Of a stretch of 49,665 bases of DNA, positions 43,725-49,665 are shown piece after piece. The position numbers and the translations under genes were made by a program. The notes beneath the pieces are model-generated. The model did no database searches and was not told where the DNA came from. It saw only the letters and a program-made list of their open reading frames with translations. Each line of letters opens with the position of its first letter. Positions within the stretch are counted from its first letter, which is position 1. The stretch is from Sphingobacterium deserti (GTDB taxonomy: Bacteria > Bacteroidota > Bacteroidia > Sphingobacteriales > Sphingobacteriaceae), in the NCBI RefSeq assembly GCF_000757725.1, contig NZ_JJMU01000023.1, positions 1 to 49,665 of the forward strand, given 5' to 3'.

Positions 43725-45371
43725 ATGTGTATGTGGAAATCATTTTTTACAGGTTTATTGAGCGCAGCACTAGCTTTACCGACTTTCGCTCAACCTGCAC
43801 GACCAAAATTAGTAGTTGGCCTCATGGTCGATCAAATGCGGTGGGACTATCTTTATCGTTTCGCTGATCGCTATGGAGATAAAGGTTTCAAACGATTGTT
43901 AAACGAAGGCTTCTCTTGCGAAAACACTATCATTAACTATATACCGACGTATACCGCTATTGGGCATAGCTCTGTCTATACAGGGTCTGTTCCTTCGATT
44001 CATGGAATTGCCGGCAATGACTGGATTATCCAAGCTACTGGTCAGTCGATGTATTGTACGCAAGACGACAACGTGCAGGGTGTGGGCACAGCGGAAAAAG
44101 AAGGGCAGCAATCGCCGCGTAACTTGTTGGCGTCTACCGTTACTGACCAACTGAAGCTGGCAACAAACTTCCAGTCTAAAGTGGTAGGTGTTGCTATCAA
44201 AGACCGTGGCGGCATTCTTCCTGCCGGTCATTTCGCCGATGCTGCCTATTGGTTTGAAAGTAAATCCGGAGATTGGATCAGCAGCACCTTCTATATGAAG
44301 GAACTTCCTTCCTGGGTTACAAAGTTTAACAACCAAAAATTACCTGAAAAATATCTAAAACAAGATTGGAATACACTATATCCTATCGAAACGTATTCGA
44401 AAAATAGCATTGCTGATAATAATCCTTATGAGGGCAAATGGGCAGGTGAGGAATCGCCTACATTCCCGCGGAAGACATCGTTATTAATGAAAGATGCGGG
44501 CTATGAACTGATTAAGACAACGCCGCAAGGAAATACGTTTACATTGGATTTCGCAAAGGCCGCTATTGCGAATGAGCAGCTTGGCAACAATCCGACGAAC
44601 GCGACCGATTTTCTTTGTGTGAGCCTTTCTGCGACAGATTACGTTGGCCATCGATACTCGCTATCGGCTGTAGAAATTGAGGATACGTACCTTCGTTTGG
44701 ACCAGGATATTGCAGAATTCCTAGCCTACCTTGACAGAACTGTAGGAAAAGATAATTACACCCTGTTTCTAACGGCTGACCATGCGGCTTCGTATAACCC
44801 CATGTATTTCACGGATCAGAAAGGAAACGGTGGCTATTTATTTGATAGGCAAATACGAAGAAACCTTAATGAAGCGTTGGCCAGCGAATTTGGAAGCGAT
44901 AAGTTGGTACGTAGCTTAACGAACTACCAAGTGCATCTTAATTATCCCATTATTGATTCGTTGAAGCTTGATGAACAGCGGGTAAAAGCGAATATCATCA
45001 AGACCCTCAAAAAAGAAGATGGTATTGCTTACGTAGTGGATATGGAGAGTGGTGAGAATATGTTTGTGCCTGCGCCAATCCGGGAGAAGATTATCAACGG
45101 ATACAACCGCAAAAATAGTGGTGTTATCCAAATCATCGCTGAACCACAGTGGTATTCAGGATCGCCACGCGGAACAGGCACCACACATGGCGTCTGGACG
45201 GCATATGACTCACACATTCCGTTAGTGTTTATGGGTTGGGGTATTAAGCCGGGGGTAAGTAATAAAGAGGTTCATATTGTGGATATTGCACCTACAATTT
45301 CTTCTTTGCTGCACATTATGGAACCCAATGGCAATATCGGAAAACCGATCGTAGAGGTCTTGGGGCAGTAG
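43725..45371 (+). CDS. PafA-like alkaline phosphatase (type I phosphodiesterase superfamily), exported
   Basis: The 548-residue periplasmic enzyme has a signal peptide (1-22, FAQ) and the metal- and substrate-binding residues of the PafA family: Asp36 in MVDQMRWD, the nucleophile Thr in TYTAIGH (Thr77), Asn98 in AGNDW, the Lys-x-Arg pair in IKDRGG (Lys159, Arg161), and DH in LTADHAAS further on. PafA is a calcium-dependent phosphate-monoester phosphatase of Bacteroidota. Length is as in PafA. Phosphate regulation is common for it, but no operator is seen here. The start may be ATG 43725 or the ATG two codons later. Confidence 0.92.
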   Translation: MCMWKSFFTGLLSAALALPTFAQPARPKLVVGLMVDQMRWDYLYRFADRYGDKGFKRLLNEGFSCENTIINYIPTYTAIGHSSVYTGSVPSIHGIAGNDWIIQATGQSMYCTQDDNVQGVGTAEKEGQQSPRNLLASTVTDQLKLATNFQSKVVGVAIKDRGGILPAGHFADAAYWFESKSGDWISSTFYMKELPSWVTKFNNQKLPEKYLKQDWNTLYPIETYSKNSIADNNPYEGKWAGEESPTFPRKTSLLMKDAGYELIKTTPQGNTFTLDFAKAAIANEQLGNNPTNATDFLCVSLSATDYVGHRYSLSAVEIEDTYLRLDQDIAEFLAYLDRTVGKDNYTLFLTADHAASYNPMYFTDQKGNGGYLFDRQIRRNLNEALASEFGSDKLVRSLTNYQVHLNYPIIDSLKLDEQRVKANIIKTLKKEDGIAYVVDMESGENMFVPAPIREKIINGYNRKNSGVIQIIAEPQWYSGSPRGTGTTHGVWTAYDSHIPLVFMGWGIKPGVSNKEVHIVDIAPTISSLLHIMEPNGNIGKPIVEVLGQ

Positions 45372-45394
45372 TTTCAGGAGCGAACTAATTTCCG

Positions 45395-45402
45395 TACCTT
45401 TG
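45395..45402 (+). promoter_or_regulatory. -7 box of the Rrf2-type regulator
   Basis: TACCTTTG matches TAnnTTTG and gives a leader of about 25 nt to the ATG at 45435. A TTG at 45417 that extends the frame lies after the box but is less likely than the ATG. Confidence 0.6.
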
Positions 45403-45434
45403 GGCTACGATAGTTATTGATTAAAGGTATACAT

Positions 45435-45884
45435 ATGCTTTCTAAGAAAACAAAATACGCCATTAAGGCGCTAATGGTTCTGGGACGAAATTATGGAAAA
45501 GAGCCGATGCAAATCATCAAAATTGCAGAGGAAGAGCGTATTCCAAAAAAGTTCTTAGAGCAGATTTTATTGGAAATGCGTAATGCCGGCATTTTATATT
45601 CAAAAAAAGGTGCGGGTGGTGGATACAGCTTGAACAAAGCGCCGGAAGATATTTTCTTATCGCAGGTGATGCGACTTATCGACGGCCCTATCGCTTTACT
45701 GCCTTGCGTGAGCCTAAACTTTTATCGGTCTTGTGAAGAATGCGTTGAAGAGCATGCATGCGGCATCCGTGATACATTTGTGGAGGTGCGTAACGCCATG
45801 CTCCAAATATTAAACGACACTAGCGTAGCCCAACTGATCAACAAAGAGAAACAGCTTTCTTTCGATATTGATCCGGAGTCTTAA
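45435..45884 (+). CDS. Rrf2 family transcriptional regulator with cysteine cluster
   Basis: The 149-residue protein has the Rrf2 winged helix-turn-helix (about 5-75, with LSKKTKYAIKAL and the recognition segment RIPKKFLEQILLEMRNAGI) and a C-terminal loop with Cys91, Cys100, Cys103 and Cys109. IscR and related Rrf2 regulators use three cysteines in this region to hold an Fe-S cluster, so redox or iron sensing is likely. Four cysteines allow a cluster or a zinc site. It is not next to the suf operon in this window, but that operon or cysteine metabolism would be natural targets. Confidence 0.92.
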   Translation: MLSKKTKYAIKALMVLGRNYGKEPMQIIKIAEEERIPKKFLEQILLEMRNAGILYSKKGAGGGYSLNKAPEDIFLSQVMRLIDGPIALLPCVSLNFYRSCEECVEEHACGIRDTFVEVRNAMLQILNDTSVAQLINKEKQLSFDIDPES

Positions 45885-45939
45885 GTAAACTAGATCGCAC
45901 AAGCAACGGAAAAGCTTCGTACAAAAAGCGATATATTTT

Positions 45940-45996
45940 AGAAGCCATCCTGAAAGAAAGTTCTCACTACTTTTATTAGGATGGCTTCTCTTTTTA
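45940..45996 (+). terminator. Terminator of the Rrf2-type gene
   Basis: AGAAGCCATCCT (45940-45951) pairs perfectly with AGGATGGCTTCT (45978-45989) across a 26-nt loop, followed by CTTTTTATT. It lies 55 nt after the stop codon. Confidence 0.7.
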
Positions 45997-46004
45997 TTCG
46001 CGTT

Positions 46005-47309
46005 CTACAACATTTCCATTAAACGCTCAAAAGCCATCCCGCGAGATGCTTTTAAGAGAATGGTACTACCTGTTATCGGATGAGCTTGTAACGCTTTCTT
46101 CGCTTCGTCCGTAGTTTCATAAAATTCTGCGTCTGTATGTTGATGTGCGTAGAAAGCGCGTCCAACAAAAATCTTTCGCGCAGCTGAAATGCCTGCTGTT
46201 TTTTCTACTAGCTTTTGGTGTTCCACGGAGCTTTCATCCCCCATTTCAAACATATCGCCCAGAATGATCGTCTTTTGGTTTGCATCAATAAACGCAATAT
46301 TATCCAAGGCGGCGGCCATACTGCTCGCATTAGCATTATAATAGTCGGCGATAACCGTATTTGTGGCGGTTTTTACTACCTGCGATCTATTGTTGGTAGG
46401 TGTGTATTCCTGAAGACCTCGATTAATCTCGGAGGCAGATAACCCTAAAAAATTCCCTACTGCCGCCGCAGCCAAGATATTTTCGGCGTTGTAAGACCCT
46501 GTCAACTGGGTTGATACGGTATGGATGGATTCTTTTTCTGCTGTCAGACGCCATGTAATTGTCAGAAAAGGATTGGCATTAACCAATTGACCAACAATAT
46601 CATTATCTCCTGAAAAGCCATAGCGAACAACCTGCTCCACGTGGCGTGCATGCTCCATCTCCTGCAAATGCGGATTATCGCCTTGAAGAAACAAGATTCC
46701 CTTGTGTGCCTTCAGGTAATCATACAGTTCGCCTTTCGCTTTTTTTACGCCCTCGAAAGATCCAAATCCTTCGAGATGGGCTTTTCCCACATTGGTGATA
46801 AGGCCGTGTGTAGGAGCTGCAATGTCGCATAGAAAAGCAATTTCTCGTTGGTGATTAGCGCCCATCTCAATAACTGCAACTTCCGTACTTTCATCTACAG
46901 CAAGCATACTTAAAGGCACGCCAATATGGTTGTTCAAATTACCTTTGGTGGCGAAGGTTTTATAACGTTGCGACAGAACGGCGTGCAGCAATTCCTTCGT
47001 TGTGGTCTTGCCATTGGTACCGGTAATCCCGATAATGGGGATGTTCAACTGTGTGCGATGATATCGTGCCAGATCCTGCAACGCCGAAAGTACGTCAGAA
47101 ACCAAAATACAGCGTTCGTCTGCCACATACTGTGCTTCATCGACAACGACCAAACGCGCTCCTCGCTCTAGCGCTTCCCCCGCGAAGGCGTTTGCATTAA
47201 ATTTCTCCCCTTTTAAGGCGAAAAATATACAGCCCGGTATGATGTTGCGCGTATCGGTAGAAATTAACGGCAGTTCTTTGTATCGCGAATACAGCTGTTC
47301 TATAGTCAT
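46005..47309 (-). CDS. murF: UDP-N-acetylmuramoyl-tripeptide--D-alanyl-D-alanine ligase
   Basis: MurF adds D-Ala-D-Ala to UDP-MurNAc-tripeptide, the last cytosolic step of peptidoglycan precursor synthesis. The 434-residue protein has the N-terminal substrate-binding domain with STDTRNIIPGCIFFAL (17-32), the ATP-binding domain with GTNGKTTTKE (97-106) and NNHIGVPLSML, and the C-terminal domain with DYYNANASSM and ILGDMFEMG. The frame extends upstream to 47369, but ATG 47309 fits homologues and follows a TACCTTTG box (47333-47326) by 16 nt. It is alone, not in a mur-fts cluster, as is common for murF in Bacteroidota. Confidence 0.96.
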   Translation of the reverse strand: MTIEQLYSRYKELPLISTDTRNIIPGCIFFALKGEKFNANAFAGEALERGARLVVVDEAQYVADERCILVSDVLSALQDLARYHRTQLNIPIIGITGTNGKTTTKELLHAVLSQRYKTFATKGNLNNHIGVPLSMLAVDESTEVAVIEMGANHQREIAFLCDIAAPTHGLITNVGKAHLEGFGSFEGVKKAKGELYDYLKAHKGILFLQGDNPHLQEMEHARHVEQVVRYGFSGDNDIVGQLVNANPFLTITWRLTAEKESIHTVSTQLTGSYNAENILAAAAVGNFLGLSASEINRGLQEYTPTNNRSQVVKTATNTVIADYYNANASSMAAALDNIAFIDANQKTIILGDMFEMGDESSVEHQKLVEKTAGISAARKIFVGRAFYAHQHTDAEFYETTDEAKKALQAHPITGSTILLKASRGMAFERLMEML

Positions 47310-47325
47310 CGTTTTTATTTTATAG

Positions 47326-47333
47326 CAAAGGTA
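47326..47333 (-). promoter_or_regulatory. -7 box of murF
   Basis: Minus-strand TACCTTTG matches TAnnTTTG. A TTG (47359-47357) lies 23 nt upstream, slightly longer than the usual 19-21 nt spacing. The leader to ATG 47309 is about 10 nt. Confidence 0.65.
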
Positions 47334-47419
47334 ATCAACGGCTAAATAAAAATAGACAAAATATTGCATTGGCTATCTTTACTACGCTATCATTACCATA
47401 GCGCGTTTGTAAAATAGAA

Positions 47420-47457
47420 GCGCGCCATACCACAAAATAATTGAGGGTATGGCGCGC
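47420..47457 (-). terminator. Terminator of the propeller-protein gene
   Basis: GCGCGCCATACC and GGTATGGCGCGC form a perfect 12-bp stem with a 14-nt loop, 18 nt after the stop at 47476. On the minus strand it is followed by TTCTATTTT, so the T tract is broken. Confidence 0.75.
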
Positions 47458-47475
47458 ACTATTCCAATGAGGTTG

Positions 47476-48300
47476 TTATTGTAATCTGTATGCTTTTACG
47501 CTATTGTTGTTAAATGTAGGAATGAAAAGGGTATTGGTTTGTGAATGGTAGCCCAAATCTGCCGTATTCATCTTTCCACGAACATCCAGCAGTTTATCAA
47601 ACGAACCATCAGCCTTCACATGATAGATTAATCCACCCCAGCAGGTTACTATAAATTCGTTGTTGCCAATCGGCTCTAGTCCATCACCGCCAAGTTCAAA
47701 ACCCTTTGCCACGATGCTGTGCTTTTTGTTCGCATCAATTCTCCAAAGTTCTGGCCCTACCAGCGCATACAGATGGCCGTTCGAATATTTAAGACCGTTT
47801 ACTGATGGTGTGTTTTCTAGGTAAACTTGCGGTTTATTATTTCGCATTTGATATATTTTTCCAGACCGTGTGTCAGACACGTAGACAATCCCATTATCAT
47901 CAATGGTCACATCGTTCAGCATGACTGCTCCTGGAAACTCTACCTTACTCACCACATTTCCTGTCACCACATCAATAATCCAAACAGATGTAATGTCTGC
48001 AACGTACAGCAAATCCTGATAAAGTGCCAAACCTTTCGGCGCATCCATTTCCGTGATCCAGTCCTTCTGCTTAATGGTGCCATCAAGGTTTAATATGGCT
48101 ACGCCACCTTTACCATCTTTACCCATCGCATCGCCATCGATTAGCGAAACATACAGTAAATCATTTTTCGCAGAATAAAGAACTGATTCCGGTGTCGGTA
48201 GGTCTTTCGTTTCCCAAATTTCCATTAGTTGATGTTGTCCAAATACCGTCGTAGACAGGCATGCACCCAAGGCTAAAAAGAGTAGTTTTTTCATGGTCAT
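47476..48300 (-). CDS. Secreted SMP-30/gluconolactonase-like beta-propeller protein
   Basis: The 274-residue protein has a signal peptide (about 1-21, cut after VFG) and repeated beta-propeller blades with patterns like D-I-D-D-N-G-I-V-Y-V-S-D-T-R-S-G-K-I-Y (about 130-150) and G-L-x-Y-x-N-G-H-L-Y (about 177-186), which are typical of SMP-30/NHL-type six-bladed propellers. The metal-binding residues of gluconolactonases cannot be confirmed by eye. It may be a lactonase or only a structural propeller. Start at ATG 48300 or ATG 48294 (MKKLLF). Confidence 0.82.
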   Translation of the reverse strand: MTMKKLLFLALGACLSTTVFGQHQLMEIWETKDLPTPESVLYSAKNDLLYVSLIDGDAMGKDGKGGVAILNLDGTIKQKDWITEMDAPKGLALYQDLLYVADITSVWIIDVVTGNVVSKVEFPGAVMLNDVTIDDNGIVYVSDTRSGKIYQMRNNKPQVYLENTPSVNGLKYSNGHLYALVGPELWRIDANKKHSIVAKGFELGGDGLEPIGNNEFIVTCWGGLIYHVKADGSFDKLLDVRGKMNTADLGYHSQTNTLFIPTFNNNSVKAYRLQ

Positions 48301-48466
48301 AAATTGTTCTTTTAAGATATAAAACCTTCCGCTTCCTCAGCCCTCATACCGGTCAGAGAAATCGGGATGGTTCCTACGTTAGTCTTACTAGTTAAGATAA
48401 CCAAGCGATCTTGGTTTATACACAACAGTAAACACGTTGTTATAAACAAGTGACGACAACAAATGT

Positions 48467-49054
48467 TTATATTTCATCCTTTTCAATCCACTTTGTTACT
48501 GTTGGCGGCTCATGGCTCTCCATTTTTCCTAATAATTCTTCGATGGTTTCCCCCACCAATAGCATCGCCCGATTCTCTGTCCTCAACAGGCCCTCATCAA
48601 CCATATGGTCAATAAATTTAATAAGATTCGTATAGAAACCATTTGTATTCAGTAGGCCAACAGGTTTTTTATGAAGGCCGAGCTGCGCCCAAGTAATCAT
48701 TTCGAAAAGCTCTTCCAACGTACCGAAGCCGCCAGGTAGCGCGATGACACCATCCGCATGCTCGTTCATAATTCTTTTTCGATCATGCATAGTTTCTACG
48801 GTAATTAATTTCGTAACACCCGTGTGCTCTCTTTCTTTAGAATTCAAGAAGTGAGGAATCACGCCGATAACGCTCCCTCCAGCATCCAGCGCAGCATTTG
48901 CTACCGTACCCATTAATCCCACTTTCCCACCGCCGTAAACAAGCTGGATACCGCGCTCTGCAAATACTTTACCTACATGCGCTGCTTGTTCCCTATATAC
49001 CGTCGTATTGCCATAACTCGACGCACAGAAAACAACTATACTTTTCAGTTTCAT
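48467..49054 (-). CDS. LOG family protein (TIGR00730, nucleoside monophosphate phosphoribohydrolase)
   Basis: The 195-residue protein has the two diagnostic motifs of the LOG family: GGGKVGLMG (about 41-49, nucleotide binding) and PGGFGTLEELFEMITW (about 109-124, catalytic Glu). In bacteria these enzymes cut AMP-type nucleotides to base plus ribose-5-phosphate and are often called lysine-decarboxylase-like by mistake. No signal is present, so it acts in the cytosol. It stands alone at the edge of a repeat-rich region. Confidence 0.94.
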   Translation of the reverse strand: MKLKSIVVFCASSYGNTTVYREQAAHVGKVFAERGIQLVYGGGKVGLMGTVANAALDAGGSVIGVIPHFLNSKEREHTGVTKLITVETMHDRKRIMNEHADGVIALPGGFGTLEELFEMITWAQLGLHKKPVGLLNTNGFYTNLIKFIDHMVDEGLLRTENRAMLLVGETIEELLGKMESHEPPTVTKWIEKDEI

Positions 49055-49092
49055 ACATACAAGTATAAGGAAAAAAGTAAGATGGCGGTATG

Positions 49093-49188
49093 GTTTCTAA
49101 ACGGATTGTCCTACGCTAAACCCTTCCGCCGCATGCCGCGGCAAAGCAAATACTTTGTAGGTTAATGTAGTTTCTAAACGGATTGTCC
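49093..49188. repeat. 19-bp direct repeat pair upstream of the LOG gene
   Basis: The 19-mer GTTTCTAAACGGATTGTCC occurs at 49093-49111 and again at 49170-49188, 77 bp apart, each followed by WACGC. The second copy runs directly into the longer 151-bp repeat, so it may be the left flank of that element. Confidence 0.85.
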
Positions 49189-49337
49189 AACGCACACCCC
49201 TTGCGTCCTTAGCCAGGACAGGGCGTTCCTTTTGTAGGGCAAAAGGAACCAAAACCCCGTCGCTTATTTTTGTTGCATCCTTTTTGGACAGTGCAAAGGC
49301 AAATAACTACAGACGCAACAAAACTGATGCGACAATT
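49187..49337. repeat. 151-bp direct repeat, copy 1
   Basis: This copy starts at CCAACGCACACCCC and ends with GATGCGACAATT. It matches 49515-49665 at 148 of 151 positions by eye (offset 328). It contains a perfect 10-bp hairpin, GTTCCTTTTG / CAAAAGGAAC (49225-49249), with a TAGGG loop. Similar GC-box-like blocks occur between genes in other Sphingobacteria, as far as I recall. No protein-coding frame of note is present. Confidence 0.88.
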
Positions 49338-49514
49338 CGTTTAATTAAGGACGGTGCATTGTAGTATCTTTTCTAATTTCTCACTACGCTCTACGCAATA
49401 CACTGTACTAATCGCTTTTGAGGCGACATTTCGCTTAATAATGGGAAGAAGCGATAAAGTATGGGAAACTTAAACTTCTCGCACTACGCGATACACAATA
49501 CTCAATACCAATCC

Positions 49515-49665
49515 CCAACGCACACCCCTTGCGTCCTTAGCCAGGACAGGGCGTTCCTTTTGTAGGGCAAAAGGAACCAAAACCCGGTCGCTTATTTTTG
49601 TTGCATCCTTATTGGATAGTGCAAAGGCAAATAACTACAGACGCAACAAAACTGATGCGACAATT
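49515..49665. repeat. 151-bp direct repeat, copy 2 (reaches window edge)
   Basis: Second copy of the repeat at 49187-49337, with differences at three positions (for example GGTCGC instead of CGTCGC, and TATTGGATAG instead of TTTTGGACAG). The copy continues to the last base of the window, so the true right end of the repeat is not known and the repeat unit may be longer. Confidence 0.88.

Larger units (their letters stand above)
49055..49665. other. Non-coding repeat-rich region at the right end
   Basis: This 611-bp stretch has no credible gene. It holds the 19-bp pair, both 151-bp copies and, between them, two related degenerate blocks around CTCACTACGCTCTACGCAATACACTG (49380-49405) and CTCGCACTACGCGATACACAATACTC (49478-49503). 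Frames seen here are short and overlap the repeats. Confidence 0.75.

Noticed and set aside
43899..44336. 145-residue minus-strand frame inside the PafA-like gene
   Set aside because: It is antisense to a well-conserved enzyme and has no start signals or domain features of its own.
47310..47369. Upstream extension of murF
   Set aside because: It would place the promoter box inside the coding region and adds 20 residues unlike MurF N-termini.
49055..49665. CRISPR array at the right end
   Set aside because: Only two long copies 328 bp apart and one 19-bp pair occur; there are no regular short repeats with unique spacers and no cas genes.

Overview
The window looks like ordinary chromosome from a member of the Bacteroidota, most likely Sphingobacteriaceae (Sphingobacterium/Pedobacter-like). 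The evidence is TAnnTTTG promoter elements, few Shine-Dalgarno sites and A-rich leaders, families largely confined to the phylum (DUF4293, DUF4374, DUF6686, the NagB-LmbE fusion, PafA-like phosphatase), and close protein similarity to that group as judged by eye. I see no prophage, insertion sequence, CRISPR array or integrase.

Layout. 1-1770 (minus): lemA-type lipoprotein followed by two TPM-domain proteins, the last cut by the window edge. 1925-3466: FAD-dependent oxidoreductase. 3593-3665: tRNA-Gly(GCC) with a textbook promoter and terminator. 3814-7451 (minus): sufB-sufC-sufD iron-sulfur assembly operon. 7785-9346: Lrp/AsnC regulator and a DUF6695-like protein with a possible permuted papain-like Cys/His pair. 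9343-12585: ung, a small membrane/TPR protein, a secreted protein, a DUF4293 membrane protein and truA. 12582-14345: ABC exporter overlapping truA. 14468-18464: DUF6686-like protein, M3 metallopeptidase, Asp/Glu racemase-like protein and a small Rieske protein. 18586-24231: typA, kbl, a MacB-type permease, DUF2147 protein and a four-helix membrane protein. 24452-29342: DUF4374 surface lipoprotein, TonB-dependent receptor and a divergent AraC regulator, resembling the Xus xenosiderophore system of Bacteroides. 29460-33416: NagB-LmbE fusion, methionine aminotransferase and a TlpA-like thioredoxin. 33463-36062: ECF sigma factor coupled to a membrane protein, and radA. 36074-39047 (minus): M19 dipeptidase and a GH3-C/serine-hydrolase chimera. 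39241-45884: xseA, xseB, uvrA, PafA-like phosphatase and an Rrf2 regulator with a cysteine cluster. 46005-49054 (minus): murF, a six-bladed-propeller-like secreted protein and a LOG-family protein. 49055-49665 is non-coding and repeat-rich, with a 151-bp direct repeat that reaches the window edge.

Common threads are DNA maintenance (ung, radA, xseAB, uvrA), Fe-S and iron metabolism (suf, Rieske, Rrf2, Xus-like uptake), and envelope or peptidoglycan turnover (murF, dipeptidase, serine hydrolase, NagB). The most interesting signals are the Xus-like locus, the GH3-derived serine hydrolase that has lost its glycosidase domain, the possible permuted papain-like fold, TAnnTTTG elements sitting 4-6 nt before start codons (predicting leaderless mRNAs for xseA, ung, truA and uvrA), a terminator that overlaps the typA promoter, and the repeat element at the right end. 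I did not find a clearly new defence or mobile system.
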